A DNA stretch of 42,639 nucleotides from NCBI RefSeq assembly GCF_900099685.1, contig NZ_FNDW01000016.1:1-42639 (forward strand), in the 5' to 3' direction. The notes beneath the pieces were generated by a model that had not been told where the DNA came from, made no database searches, and was given only the letters and a program-made list of their open reading frames with translations. Source of the stretch: Chryseobacterium taeanense. GTDB lineage: Bacteria; Bacteroidota; Bacteroidia; Flavobacteriales; Weeksellaceae. The position numbers and the translations under genes were made by a program. Within the stretch, counting starts at the first letter, position 1. Every line of letters starts with the position of its first letter. Below, one piece after another: positions 15,145-23,740 of the stretch.

Positions 15145-15258
15145 ATGAAAAACTTATCCAAAATGTTATTGGTACTGGCTATGGTTTCGGTGCTATCGTC
15201 ATGCCTGCACAGACCGCCGGCTCCGCCAAGACCACCTGAACCGCCACACAGACGTTAA
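15145..15258 (+). CDS. Tiny proline-rich lipoprotein (37 residues)
   Basis: Begins with a lipoprotein signal MKNLSKMLLVLAMVSVLSS and a lipobox ending at Cys20. The mature tail is only 18 residues, LHRPPAPPRPPEPPHRR, rich in Pro and Arg. It should be lipid-anchored and facing the periplasm or the surface. It stands alone, with a palindrome just upstream and a terminator 8 bases downstream. The gene structure is convincing; the function is unknown. Confidence 0.6.
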   Translation: MKNLSKMLLVLAMVSVLSSCLHRPPAPPRPPEPPHRR

Positions 15259-15265
15259 AAAAAGT

Positions 15266-15287
15266 AAGCCCGGAATTTTTCGGGCTT
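15266..15287. terminator. Terminator between the small lipoprotein and the DUF4286 gene
   Basis: AAGCCCG, loop GAATTTTT, CGGGCTT. It lies between convergent genes and can serve both. Confidence 0.7.
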
Positions 15288-15312
15288 TATGTATTTTTTA
15301 GAAGGAATAATT

Positions 15313-15627
15313 TTAAATTCTTGATTTCTTTGGGTTCAAAAAAGTATTGAAAATCATTACTTCCTGTCCAAATTTAGCTTCAACGCGTTCTGCTATATTA
15401 GGAAGCTCGCTTTTTACAAAATCTTCTCTCAGCTCGTCATTGTCAAAAATGAGCAGGAGATTGTAGTTTTTACCTTCTTCGATATAATCACTATATACTT
15501 CGGAAAGAATGTATTTACTAACATCCATCAAATTTTCAGTCATTAAAACCAATGTTTCATCGATATAATTTTCCCATTCTTTAAGATTGCTTTTTGTACA
15601 GTGGAAAGTTATACTAAGTAGGCTCAT
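15313..15627 (-). CDS. DUF4286-family protein
   Basis: 104 residues, a small ferredoxin-like alpha/beta fold by composition: MSLLSITFHCTKSNLKEWEN, then YSDYIEEGKNYNLLLIFDND and EAKFGQEVMIFNTFLNP. This matches the DUF4286 pattern common in Bacteroidota. Function unknown. It is divergent from gyrA, with about 150 bases between the starts, and convergent with the small lipoprotein gene. Confidence 0.8.
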   Translation of the reverse strand: MSLLSITFHCTKSNLKEWENYIDETLVLMTENLMDVSKYILSEVYSDYIEEGKNYNLLLIFDNDELREDFVKSELPNIAERVEAKFGQEVMIFNTFLNPKKSRI

Positions 15628-15775
15628 GTTTTATGATTTTTTTAATATTTTGATTAAAATTCTACAGCAAAAATCGGCAAATTTTTCGTAAATTAGCCCG
15701 TTAATAAAAATTCAAAAAAAATAATTTTCAGACATACAGCTAAGGGTCTGACTGTCATTATAATAAAATTTGTTT

Positions 15776-18358
15776 ATGCAAAAAGAAGGAGAAAGACTGA
15801 TTCCCATCAACATTGTTGATGAAATGAAGTCGTCTTATATCGATTATTCGATGTCGGTTATCGTTTCAAGGGCGTTACCTGATGTAAGAGACGGCTTAAA
15901 ACCCGTTCATAGAAGAGTACTTTACGGTATGTATGGATTAGGGGTTTTTTCTAATAGAAAATATTTAAAATCTGCTAGAATTGTTGGAGACGTTTTAGGT
16001 AAATATCACCCTCACGGAGATTCTTCTGTATATGATGCAATGGTAAGAATGGCTCAGGACTGGAGCCTTCGTTATCCTCAGGTAGACGGTCAGGGTAACT
16101 TCGGTTCAATGGATGGCGACCCGCCTGCAGCAATGCGTTATACCGAAGCACGATTGAAAAAAATTTCTGATGAAGTACTTTCGGACTTAGACAAAGAAAC
16201 GGTAGATTTTCAGAATAACTTCGACGACAGCTTACAGGAACCGACTGTTCTGCCTTCAAAAATTCCTAATCTTTTAGTAAACGGAACTTCCGGTATTGCA
16301 GTAGGGATGGCGACCAATATGGCACCACATAATTTGTCTGAAGCTGTAGATGCCATCTGCGCATATATTGATAATAAAGAGATTACGATTGATGAATTAA
16401 TGCAACACATCATTGCTCCTGATTTTCCTACAGGTGGAATTATCTACGGATATGACGGGGTAAGAGATGCATTTCATACAGGTAGAGGAAGGGTAGTGCT
16501 TCGTGCTAAAGTTGCCTTTGAAGAAATAGGAAATAGAAATGCCATTATCGTCAATGAAGTTCCCTATCAGGTAAACAAAGCCGAGATGATCGCCAGAACC
16601 GCAGATTTGGTGAAGGAAGAAAAAATTCCCGGAATTTATGAAATCAGAGATGAGTCGGACAGAAGAGGGCTTCGTATTGTTTATGAATTGAAAAATGATG
16701 CGATCCCGAATGTTGTTCTGAACTTATTATATAAATATACTGCACTTCAAACATCTTTCAGTGTTAATAATATTGCTTTGGTACACGGAAGACCGGAACA
16801 ATTAAACCTGAAAGACATTATCCACCATTTTGTGGAGCACAGACATGAAGTGATCGTAAGAAGAACCCAATTTGAGCTTAGAAAAGCAAAAGAAAGAGCT
16901 CATATTTTGGAAGGTTTCATGAAAGTGATCGGGACTCAGGATTCCCTGGACAGAGCGATTTCTATCATTCGTCATTCTGCCAATCCGCAGGCTGCAAAAG
17001 AAGGATTAATTGAAGCATTTGAACTTTCTGAAATTCAGGCTCAGGCAATTCTTGATCTTCGTCTTGCGCGTCTTACAGGAATGGAGCTTGATAAGATTCG
17101 TGATGAATATGATGCAATCATGAAAGAAATTGCTGATCTTGAAGATATCCTTACTAATGAGCCAAGAAGATTCCAGATTATTAAAGATGAATTAATTGAA
17201 GTTAAAGAAAAATACGGCGACGAAAGAAGAACAGAAATCGACTATTCCGGAGGTGAAATGTCTATTGAAGATATCATCCCTAATGAAGCTGTAGTACTTA
17301 CAATTTCTCACGCCGGTTATATTAAAAGAACTTTGCTTTCAGAATATAAAATTCAAAGTAGAGGAGGTGTAGGAAATAAAGCGGCAACAACAAGAGATTC
17401 AGATTTCCTTGAATATATAGTTTCAGCAACCAATCACCAGTATATGCTGTTCTTCACTGAAAAAGGAAGATGTTACTGGCTAAGAGTATTTGAAATTCCT
17501 GAAGGTTCCAAAACTGCAAAAGGAAGGGCGGTACAGAATTTAATTAACATCGAGCCTGATGACAAAATTAAAGCGTATATAAGAACCAATAACCTGAAAG
17601 ATTCTGAATATGTTAATCAGATGAGCGTAGTAATGGTAACCAAAAACGGTACGATCAAGAAAACATCACTGGAAGCTTATTCAAGACCTAGGGTAAATGG
17701 GGTTAATGCTATTGAAATTAGGGACAATGACCAGTTGTTAGGAGCATATTTAACGAATGGTACATCAGAGATCATGATTGCCACGAAAAACGGTAAATGT
17801 ATCCGTTTCCCGGAAGAAAAAGTAAGAGAAGTAGGAAGAGGATCTATCGGGGTGCGCGGTATTGCTATGGAAGACAATGACGAAGTAATCGGTATGATCG
17901 TTGTAAATGATGTGGAAAAAGAAACCGTTCTTGTAGTATCTGAAAAAGGATATGGAAAAAGAACAGCCGTTGAAGATTACCGAATTACCAACAGAGGAGG
18001 AAAAGGAGTTATTACCCTCAATATTACTGAAAAAACAGGAAATCTTATTGCTATCCAGAATGTAACAGATGAAGACGGTCTAATGATTATCAATAAATCC
18101 GGTGTTGCCATCAGAATGGGAATGGATGAGATGAGAGTAATGGGAAGAAATACCCAGGGCGTACGATTGATTAACCTTAAGAAAAATGACGAAATTGCTG
18201 CTATTGCAAAAGTCGCAATGGATAAGGAAGTAGAGGAAGACTCTGAAGAAATTGAAGGAACTGTAGCTGATAACCACGAAAACGATACAGAAACTCCGCA
18301 GAACGATAATAATGCTGAGGAAAATGAGAATTCTGATTCGGAAAATAATATTGAATAA
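15776..18358 (+). CDS. gyrA: DNA gyrase subunit A
   Basis: 860 residues. Start at the ATG 15776, not the TTG two codons earlier. With this start the catalytic Tyr is Tyr122 ([10 protein letters not shown]), and the quinolone region reads [15 protein letters not shown] with Ser83 and Asp87, the same numbering and residues as susceptible E. coli gyrase. The C-terminal beta-pinwheel has a GyrA-box-like QSRGGVG, which separates it from ParC, and ends in a 45-residue acidic tail rich in Glu, Asp and Asn. With GyrB it introduces negative supercoils using ATP. The TPR gene begins 19 bases later, so the two may be cotranscribed. Confidence 0.95.
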   Translation: MQKEGERLIPINIVDEMKSSYIDYSMSVIVSRALPDVRDGLKPVHRRVLYGMYGLGVFSNRKYLKSARIVGDVLGKYHPHGDSSVYDAMVRMAQDWSLRYPQVDGQGNFGSMDGDPPAAMRYTEARLKKISDEVLSDLDKETVDFQNNFDDSLQEPTVLPSKIPNLLVNGTSGIAVGMATNMAPHNLSEAVDAICAYIDNKEITIDELMQHIIAPDFPTGGIIYGYDGVRDAFHTGRGRVVLRAKVAFEEIGNRNAIIVNEVPYQVNKAEMIARTADLVKEEKIPGIYEIRDESDRRGLRIVYELKNDAIPNVVLNLLYKYTALQTSFSVNNIALVHGRPEQLNLKDIIHHFVEHRHEVIVRRTQFELRKAKERAHILEGFMKVIGTQDSLDRAISIIRHSANPQAAKEGLIEAFELSEIQAQAILDLRLARLTGMELDKIRDEYDAIMKEIADLEDILTNEPRRFQIIKDELIEVKEKYGDERRTEIDYSGGEMSIEDIIPNEAVVLTISHAGYIKRTLLSEYKIQSRGGVGNKAATTRDSDFLEYIVSATNHQYMLFFTEKGRCYWLRVFEIPEGSKTAKGRAVQNLINIEPDDKIKAYIRTNNLKDSEYVNQMSVVMVTKNGTIKKTSLEAYSRPRVNGVNAIEIRDNDQLLGAYLTNGTSEIMIATKNGKCIRFPEEKVREVGRGSIGVRGIAMEDNDEVIGMIVVNDVEKETVLVVSEKGYGKRTAVEDYRITNRGGKGVITLNITEKTGNLIAIQNVTDEDGLMIINKSGVAIRMGMDEMRVMGRNTQGVRLINLKKNDEIAAIAKVAMDKEVEEDSEEIEGTVADNHENDTETPQNDNNAEENENSDSENNIE

Positions 18359-18377
18359 CTAATATAAAATATTGATT

Positions 18378-19412
18378 ATGAAAAAGCTAATTTTAGGGAT
18401 GGCTATCGTAGCGTCAGCTTTGGTTTTCGGACAAAAAGGAGATGTGAACGCTCAGCTACAAGAAGCTAACAAAGTAGCAATGGATGCATATAACGCAAAA
18501 AACTATGCTGCTGCGGCTCCTAAGTTTATGGAAGTTTATAACTTACTCAAAACTAGCGGGCAGGATAATAAAGTATATATGTATTATGCAGGTCTTAATT
18601 ATGCTTTGGCAAATGATATTCCTCAGGCTACAAAAATATATACAGATCTTATCAACTCAGGCTATACCGGTGTTGAAACTACTTACACTGCAAAAGATAA
18701 TAAAACAGGACAGGTTGCCAGCTATGACAAAAATACCTGGGAATTGTTGAAGAAAAGCTCTTCAAAAGATTATTCTGATTTTAAAACTGAACAGTCTCCC
18801 AGTGTAGAGGCTGATCTTTATGAGACTTTAACAACTCTTTTGCTGAATGCTAAGAAAAATGACGAAGCTTTAGCGATTATTGAAAAAGGACTTGCAAAAT
18901 TTCCTAACAATGCTAAATTGAAGGAATATCAGGGAAGTGCATTATATGCTTCCGGAAATACGGATAAATTTATGCAAAATCTAAAGGAGCAATTGGCAAA
19001 AAATCCTAATGATGCTACAAACTGGTACAACCTTGGGGTGCTTCAGTCCAAAAATCCGGAAACAGCAAATGAAGCGATCACTTCTTTCCAAAAAGCGATT
19101 GAGCTTAAACCTGATTTTACGAATGCTTACCAAAATTTGGTTTATACAGTAATCGGCGATGATGAAAAAGCAGTAAATGAAATTAATGCATTGAGAAAGA
19201 CTAAGCCGGATGAAGCAACCAAACTTATTGAAGCAAGAAAAGAAAGGTTTAATAAATCTTTACCATACGCAGAAAAATGGTACCAGGCAATGCCGAATGA
19301 GATTACCGCTGTTCAAGTATTAAAGGATATTTATAATATGACTAAAAATATACCTAAATATAATGAAATGAAAGCTAAAGAAGCTGAACTTCAGGCAAAA
19401 CAGTCAAAATAA
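18378..19412 (+). CDS. Secreted tetratricopeptide-repeat protein
   Basis: 344 residues. Signal peptide MKKLILGMAIVASALVFGQ. TPR-like helices follow: NAKNYAAAAPKFMEVYNLLK near residue 40, then KKNDEALAIIEKGLAKFPNN, and ATNWYNLGVLQSKNPETANE with KAIELKPDFTNAYQNL. A scaffold for protein binding in the periplasm; the partner is unknown. It follows gyrA by 19 bases and is closed by a good terminator at 19421-19453. Confidence 0.88.
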   Translation: MKKLILGMAIVASALVFGQKGDVNAQLQEANKVAMDAYNAKNYAAAAPKFMEVYNLLKTSGQDNKVYMYYAGLNYALANDIPQATKIYTDLINSGYTGVETTYTAKDNKTGQVASYDKNTWELLKKSSSKDYSDFKTEQSPSVEADLYETLTTLLLNAKKNDEALAIIEKGLAKFPNNAKLKEYQGSALYASGNTDKFMQNLKEQLAKNPNDATNWYNLGVLQSKNPETANEAITSFQKAIELKPDFTNAYQNLVYTVIGDDEKAVNEINALRKTKPDEATKLIEARKERFNKSLPYAEKWYQAMPNEITAVQVLKDIYNMTKNIPKYNEMKAKEAELQAKQSK

Positions 19413-19420
19413 AATAAACG

Positions 19421-19453
19421 AAAAACCGAAGCATTTAAGTTTCGGTTTTTTTT
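19421..19453 (+). terminator. Rho-independent terminator after the TPR gene
   Basis: AAAACCGAA, loop, TTCGGTTTT continuing into a T run of nine; 8 bases after the stop. Confidence 0.85.
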
Positions 19454-19488
19454 TATAAAAAGTTTTTGGATTCAAAATTAATTTGCTG

Positions 19489-20094
19489 TTATCCAAGAAC
19501 GGTTACACCTTTCTCAATCATTTCATAAATTGCATCTCTTCCATTGTCAGGCTTTACATTTACAGCCCTTGTCCCATTGAAGTGAAGACAGGTGATATAT
19601 CCACTGTTTACCGCATCAATACAGGTAAATTTTACACAATAATCCATGGCAAGGCCAACAATTTCTACCAATTGAATGTCATGGTATTTCAGAAAATCAT
19701 CCAATCCGGTTTTCATAAAATGATTATTGTCCTGAAAGCCGCTGTAACTGTCAATCTCAACATTTTTTCCTTTCTGGATGATATGAGTAACTTTATCCCG
19801 GTTAAGATCTTGATGGAATTCCGCACCGAACGTTCCCTGAATACAATGATCCGGCCACATAAACTGAGGAACTCCGTTTAAAATAATGCTCTCGCCAACT
19901 TTTCTGTTATTGTTGCTTGCAAAACTTTTATGATTAGCAGGATGCCAGTCCTGAGTTAAAACAATTTCATCATAGTCGTTTTCTTCCATAAGAGCATTGA
20001 TATAAGGAATCACCTCATTAGCTCCCGGAACTGCCAACGCACCACCTTCACAAAAATCGTTCTGTACATCTACGATTATTAACGCTTTTTTCAT
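19489..20094 (-). CDS. pncA: Nicotinamidase / pyrazinamidase
   Basis: 201 residues of the isochorismatase-like hydrolase fold. Catalytic triad visible: Asp9 (IIVDVQNDF), Lys108 (IIQKGKN) and Cys153 (AMDYCVKFT). Metal-site residues Asp49 and His51 lie in TQDWHPANH. It converts nicotinamide to nicotinate for NAD recycling in the cytosol. Divergent from the gene at 20181 and without obvious link to it. Confidence 0.93.
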   Translation of the reverse strand: MKKALIIVDVQNDFCEGGALAVPGANEVIPYINALMEENDYDEIVLTQDWHPANHKSFASNNNRKVGESIILNGVPQFMWPDHCIQGTFGAEFHQDLNRDKVTHIIQKGKNVEIDSYSGFQDNNHFMKTGLDDFLKYHDIQLVEIVGLAMDYCVKFTCIDAVNSGYITCLHFNGTRAVNVKPDNGRDAIYEMIEKGVTVLG

Positions 20095-20180
20095 ATTTAA
20101 TATTCTCGAATTTTTGATAAATTTACAAAAACTAAATTCAAAAAATTGTCCAAATATAATTTATCGGACAAATATGCATT

Positions 20181-20780
20181 ATGAAAACATATACCATTGA
20201 TAAAGGAATCCTGAATAATAAAAAATCTATTCTCACAGTTGATGAAAAAACTTTAACGCTCGATGGTATTGTTTTAAAAAAAGACGAAATTACAGGAATT
20301 CGATACGGGATACACTTTATCAGAGGATATATGTTAACTATCGGAAGAGAATATCAGATCTTTATAAAAACTGTTTCCGGTAAAGAAATGAGAATTTCCT
20401 TCAGACTCTTTTATGGAAGAAAACTTAACGAAAAACATAAACTTTATTGTGATATTATCAATACGCTTTGGGAAAGTTTTTATCATGATATTTTAAAAAA
20501 TTATATTAATAGGTACTTAAATAAAGAACCTCTGCTAATATCTGGCATTGAAATTTCTAATGATAAAATTACTTTCAATAAAGAGGTAATTGCGTTTGAA
20601 AATCTAATGATTAAGAAATACTATCACTATTTTATTCTTTTCTCAAACAAAGATCAGTATCACAACAAAATGTTATATTATTTAAAAGATCAGGATGCCG
20701 TTATTTTATCAGAATTATTAAACTACATACTTAAAAATGAACTCTATAGAACAGAAAAAATTTCCCATAGGCAGGTTTGA
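20181..20780 (+). CDS. Hypothetical protein with two PH-like segments
   Basis: 199 residues, no signal peptide. The N-terminal part (ILTVDEKTLTLDGIVLKKDE, ITGIRYG) and a later part (ISGIEISNDKITFNKEVIAF) look like related beta-strand patterns, possibly two halves of a bacterial PH-like domain; this is inference. No family is recognised. Its last 44 bases overlap the start of the BstA-like gene in another frame, an unusually long overlap that implies tight coupling. It heads a run of five overlapping genes up to 22698. Confidence 0.65.
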   Translation: MKTYTIDKGILNNKKSILTVDEKTLTLDGIVLKKDEITGIRYGIHFIRGYMLTIGREYQIFIKTVSGKEMRISFRLFYGRKLNEKHKLYCDIINTLWESFYHDILKNYINRYLNKEPLLISGIEISNDKITFNKEVIAFENLMIKKYYHYFILFSNKDQYHNKMLYYLKDQDAVILSELLNYILKNELYRTEKISHRQV

Positions 20781-21273
20781 GGCACCTGAAAACATCTGCG
20801 ATATTAAACTGGACGAATATATAAAAGTCATCAAAGATTTCCCGGGCAGACTGAGAAATCTGATAGAAAATTTTTCGGACGATCAGCTTGATACCCAATA
20901 CAGAGAAGGTGGCTGGACGGTAAGACAATTAGTGAATCACATTGCGGACAGCCATATTAATAGTTTCATTCGCTTCAAACTGGCTCTCACGGAAGATAAT
21001 CCTACGATAAAGCCATATGATGAAGCAAAATGGGCTGAACTTCAGGATAGCCAGAGTATGCCGATAAAACCAGCCATGAGAATAATTAGAGGGACACATC
21101 AAAGATGGACGGTACTCCTGAAAAGTATGACCAATAAACAGTTTGAAAGAACTTTTCATCATCCGGAGCATAATCAAAACTACGATCTGAGACATTGTCT
21201 TGCTATGTATGCATGGCACTGCAATCATCATTTTGCCCATATCGAAACTATTAAGAAAGAAAAGGGTTGGTAA
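20737..21273 (+). CDS. DinB-fold protein of the YfiT/BstA (bacillithiol transferase) type
   Basis: 178 residues. A four-helix DinB-like bundle with three metal-binding His: His68 (LVNHIADSH) and His164 and His168 (CNHHFAHIE). The start KFPIGRFEAPE and the GGWTVRQLVNH motif are typical of YfiT, a nickel- or zinc-dependent protein, and of the bacillithiol S-transferase BstA. It would link bacillithiol to electrophiles. The neighbouring YtxJ-type gene supports a bacillithiol role. The first codons overlap the preceding gene by 44 bases. Confidence 0.82.
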   Translation: MNSIEQKKFPIGRFEAPENICDIKLDEYIKVIKDFPGRLRNLIENFSDDQLDTQYREGGWTVRQLVNHIADSHINSFIRFKLALTEDNPTIKPYDEAKWAELQDSQSMPIKPAMRIIRGTHQRWTVLLKSMTNKQFERTFHHPEHNQNYDLRHCLAMYAWHCNHHFAHIETIKKEKGW

Positions 21274-21728
21274 AAAAAAGTCTTCATAATCCGGAATGTA
21301 TTAAAGAAATTGTAGACAGAATTCATCATTTAACCCAAAATTCGCAGCCAGCTTGGGGTAAAATGGATGCATCTCAGATGATGAGACACTGTAATCAGGT
21401 TCTCCAGGTTCCGATTGGGGAAATTAAACTTCCGGAAATCAACTTTCTATTTACAGCGATCGGAATTGTTACCAAGTGGGAAATTCAGGTTTTTAATAAT
21501 GGAATTCCCCGAAATATGCCGACTTTTCAAAAACTTATTGTTAATTTTGAATGTGATTTTAAAGAAGAAAAAGAAAACCTTCTGAAAACGCTTGAAGATT
21601 ACAGGATCTGTTTCCAACATAAAAATCTGCCGGATCATCATGTCCTTTTCGGGAAAATGAAAGAAAAAGATTGGGGTTTTCTGGAATACAAGCATCTTCA
21701 TCATCACCTAAAACAATTTAACGTATGA
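21267..21728 (+). CDS. DUF1569 (DinB-like) protein with probable TTG start
   Basis: 153 residues. Pattern of DUF1569: DRIHHLTQNSQPAWGKMDAS, QMMRHCNQVL, and the C-terminal WGFLEYKHLHHHLKQF. A distant relative of the DinB fold with possible metal-binding His. No ATG lies near the N-terminus expected for the family (SLHNPECIKEIVDRI), so translation probably starts at TTG 21267, overlapping the previous stop by 7 bases. Its own stop overlaps the next ATG by 4 bases. Role unknown, likely thiol-related from context. Confidence 0.78.
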   Translation: MVKKSLHNPECIKEIVDRIHHLTQNSQPAWGKMDASQMMRHCNQVLQVPIGEIKLPEINFLFTAIGIVTKWEIQVFNNGIPRNMPTFQKLIVNFECDFKEEKENLLKTLEDYRICFQHKNLPDHHVLFGKMKEKDWGFLEYKHLHHHLKQFNV

Positions 21729-22105
21729 GTTTTTTTGACAAAATATTCGGAGGAAAGGAAGACAGTTCTGAAAAAAATCCGATCTGGAAATATATAGAAT
21801 CGGATGATGATCTGAAAAAAACAATTGAAAATTCTTTTGTTCACAAGGTTGCTATCTTTAAACATTCAACAAGCTGTTTCATCAGCAAGACAGTACTAAG
21901 GAATTTTGAAAAAGAAATAGAAAATTTAGATCAAAAACCTGAATTGTATTTTTTAGACCTTCTTGCTCACAGAAGCATTTCAAATAAAATTGCAGAAGAT
22001 CTCAGTGTAAGACACGAAAGCCCGCAATTGCTGGTGATTGAAAACGGAAAAGTTATTAACAGTGCTTCGCACCAACATATATCGGCAGAACAAATTGTAT
22101 CATGA
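21725..22105 (+). CDS. ytxJ: Bacillithiol-system redox protein YtxJ (BrxC-like)
   Basis: 126 residues, thioredoxin-like fold. The redox motif is FKHSTSCFISKT with a single active Cys51, like the monothiol TCxxS motif of BrxC/YtxJ. Later parts YFLDLLAHRSISNKIAEDL and HESPQLLVIENGKV are typical of the family. It probably removes bacillithiol from oxidised proteins. It overlaps both neighbours by 4 bases (ATGA), so it is translationally coupled to the DUF1569 and Crp/Fnr genes. Confidence 0.85.
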   Translation: MSFFDKIFGGKEDSSEKNPIWKYIESDDDLKKTIENSFVHKVAIFKHSTSCFISKTVLRNFEKEIENLDQKPELYFLDLLAHRSISNKIAEDLSVRHESPQLLVIENGKVINSASHQHISAEQIVS

Positions 22106-22698
22106 AGAATATCAATAATTATTTATCTAAAGTTCTGGATGTTCCGGTTGATAAAGTAAACATGTGCAGTCTGCATTATGAAGTAAAAAAAGTACAGAAA
22201 AACCAATTTCTGTTGCAGTACGGCGAAGTCTGCAGATATATTTATTTTGTTGAAAAAGGACTGCTCAAAATGTATTCTATCGACAAAAACGGGAAAGAAC
22301 ATATCATTCAGTTTGCGCCGGAAAGCTGGCTTACCTCAGATCGAAGCAGTTTATATTTTAACGAAAAATCAATTTATTATATCGAGGCTGTGGAAGATTC
22401 TGAAGTTCTTTTGCTGCATCCCGATTTTATCAATAAACTTATAGGAGAATTTCCGAACAGTCTTGAGAAAAGTGATATACTTCTTCAGAAACATATTAAA
22501 AGTCTGCAGGACAGAATCAATTCTCTTTTGGGAGAAACCGCTGAAGAACGCTATATGAAATTCATTAAAATGTATCCGGATTTATTACTTCGGGTTCCAC
22601 AATGGATGATCGCTTCGTATCTTGGCATTACTCCTGAAAGTCTCAGCCGTGTCCGGAAAGAACTGGCAAGAAAAAACTTCGTTCCGGATAGTAAATAA
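22102..22698 (+). CDS. Crp/Fnr-family regulator ending the bacillithiol-type operon
   Basis: 198 residues. Cyclic-nucleotide-binding-like beta barrel (about 25-120; QYGEVCRYIYFVEKGLLKMY) and a shortened C-terminal winged helix (QWMIASYLGITPESLSRVRK). The Arg-Ser pair that binds cAMP is not evident, and no FNR-type cysteine cluster is present, so the signal is unknown. Cys22 and Cys43 could sense thiol state; that is a guess. It overlaps ytxJ by 4 bases. A hairpin terminator follows at 22720. Confidence 0.85.
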   Translation: MKNINNYLSKVLDVPVDKVNMCSLHYEVKKVQKNQFLLQYGEVCRYIYFVEKGLLKMYSIDKNGKEHIIQFAPESWLTSDRSSLYFNEKSIYYIEAVEDSEVLLLHPDFINKLIGEFPNSLEKSDILLQKHIKSLQDRINSLLGETAEERYMKFIKMYPDLLLRVPQWMIASYLGITPESLSRVRKELARKNFVPDSK

Positions 22699-22719
22699 AT
22701 TCATCATAATATATATCTG

Positions 22720-22745
22720 ACAGCCTGATTTTTCGGGCTGTTTTG
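22720..22745 (+). terminator. Terminator after the first Crp/Fnr gene
   Basis: ACAGCC, loop, GGCTGT followed by TTTTG; 22 bases after the stop. Confidence 0.65.
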
Positions 22746-22860
22746 CTATTCGATGTATGACTCAACAGATTACAAATTGCACAAAATTATTTCTGAAAAA
22801 TCGGTCAGCAAATCCTAATAAAAAATGAAAAATATTAGATTAAAATCACAAAATTTTATA

Positions 22861-22868
22861 TAGATTTG
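22861..22868 (+). promoter_or_regulatory. -7 promoter element of the second Crp/Fnr gene
   Basis: TAGATTTG, exact TAnnTTTG match, 43 bases before the ATG at 22912. It lies immediately before the more distal possible start at 22870, so that start is unlikely. Confidence 0.5.
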
Positions 22869-22911
22869 TTTGATTATTAATTTTTTACGATCCTTTAGAA
22901 AAACTGTCAAA

Positions 22912-23526
22912 ATGAAGACAATAAGCTGCATGAACATCGAGCCCGAAACTCTTTACTCATATGGGGGCGAGAAAAAAACTTACAAACAAAAGGAAATTAT
23001 ATACAGAGAAGGAGATCATGCCACATATTATTATCAGATTTTACAGGGAAAAGTAAAGCTGAACAGTTATAATGAAGAAGGAAAAGAATTTATTCAAAAT
23101 ATTATAGGGGGAAATCAAAGTTTTGGAGATTCGCTTCTTTTTCTTGAGAAATTCTATGTAATGAATGCAATCTGTCTCGTAGAATCCGAAATAATCCGAC
23201 TTCCAAAAAATAATTTTCTCGAACTTCTGGAAAACAATCCAAAAATTTCCCTGGAGATGAATGCATGCTTATCTCAGAGGCTGTACTTCAAAGCGATTAT
23301 GCTACAGAATATGTCTTCCCCTAATCCTGTGCTGCGCCTCGAGGGATTACTGAATTATCTTAAAAGTTATCACGATGGAGACTGCGAGCAGTGCTTTCCT
23401 GTAGAATTAACAAGGCAACAGATTGCCAACCTCACCGGCCTGAGAGTGGAAACCGTTATCAGGAATCTAAAAAAAATGGAAAAACTGGGCAAACTTAAAA
23501 TACAGGATAGAAAAATCTTATATTAA
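22912..23526 (+). CDS. Crp/Fnr-family transcriptional regulator next to the stress island
   Basis: 204 residues from the ATG at 22912. Effector-binding barrel (about 20-125: YREGDHATYYYQILQGKVKL and NQSFGDSLLFLEKFYVMNAI) and a C-terminal HTH_Crp domain with the recognition helix in LTRQQIANLTGLRVETVIRN. This is a full-length winged helix of the Fnr type. Two Cys in DCEQCF lie just before the HTH. It ends about 10 bases before a palindrome of Fnr half-site form (23536-23551) that precedes the stress island, so it is the obvious candidate activator of that island. Confidence 0.88.
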   Translation: MKTISCMNIEPETLYSYGGEKKTYKQKEIIYREGDHATYYYQILQGKVKLNSYNEEGKEFIQNIIGGNQSFGDSLLFLEKFYVMNAICLVESEIIRLPKNNFLELLENNPKISLEMNACLSQRLYFKAIMLQNMSSPNPVLRLEGLLNYLKSYHDGDCEQCFPVELTRQQIANLTGLRVETVIRNLKKMEKLGKLKIQDRKILY

Positions 23527-23535
23527 TAATGTCAA

Positions 23536-23551
23536 TATGACTTGAGTCATA
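23536..23551 (+). promoter_or_regulatory. Fnr/Crp-like operator before the stress island
   Basis: TATGACT, TG, AGTCATA: a perfect 16-base palindrome in the spacing of Fnr-type sites. Its centre is about 42 bases before the transcript start expected from the -7 element at 23573-23580, the classic position for class II activation by Crp/Fnr proteins. Confidence 0.55.
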
Positions 23552-23572
23552 AAATAGTGAAATATTCTAACG

Positions 23573-23580
23573 TATATTTG
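23573..23580 (+). promoter_or_regulatory. -7 promoter element of the stress island
   Basis: TATATTTG, exact TAnnTTTG match. No TTG stands at the usual -33 distance, which fits a promoter that depends on an activator. The implied 5' leader is about 155 bases. Confidence 0.55.
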
Positions 23581-23610
23581 AGTTAATTAATTCATCCATA
23601 TTCTTAATGC

Positions 23611-23707
23611 CTCATTTCGAGGTACATATTAAGCTATTTAGCTTGTGTGTTCAATGCAAATTAACCAAAAACTCATTGCCGGCTAATACTAGTCACGGCT
23701 GGCAATG
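23611..23707 (+). promoter_or_regulatory. Structured 5' leader of the KGG-like stress gene
   Basis: Three hairpins in a row: CCTC/GAGG near 23612-23624, AAGCT/AGCTT near 23630-23643, and a ten-pair stem CATTGCCGGC/GCTGGCAATG (23674-23683 with 23698-23707, one G-U). The last is clearly above chance. It ends 33 bases before the ATG and may affect message stability or translation. Confidence 0.4.
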
Positions 23708-23740
23708 CCATCACTATAATATTAATATAAAAATTCAGTT

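Noticed and set aside
15731..15756. Regulatory hairpin in the gyrA leader
   Set aside because: GACA/TGTC and CAG/CTG make only a short interrupted stem; not above chance in a leader of this length.
15776..16200. Quinolone-resistance change in gyrA
   Set aside because: Ser83 and Asp87 are the susceptible residues; no change is seen in the quinolone region.
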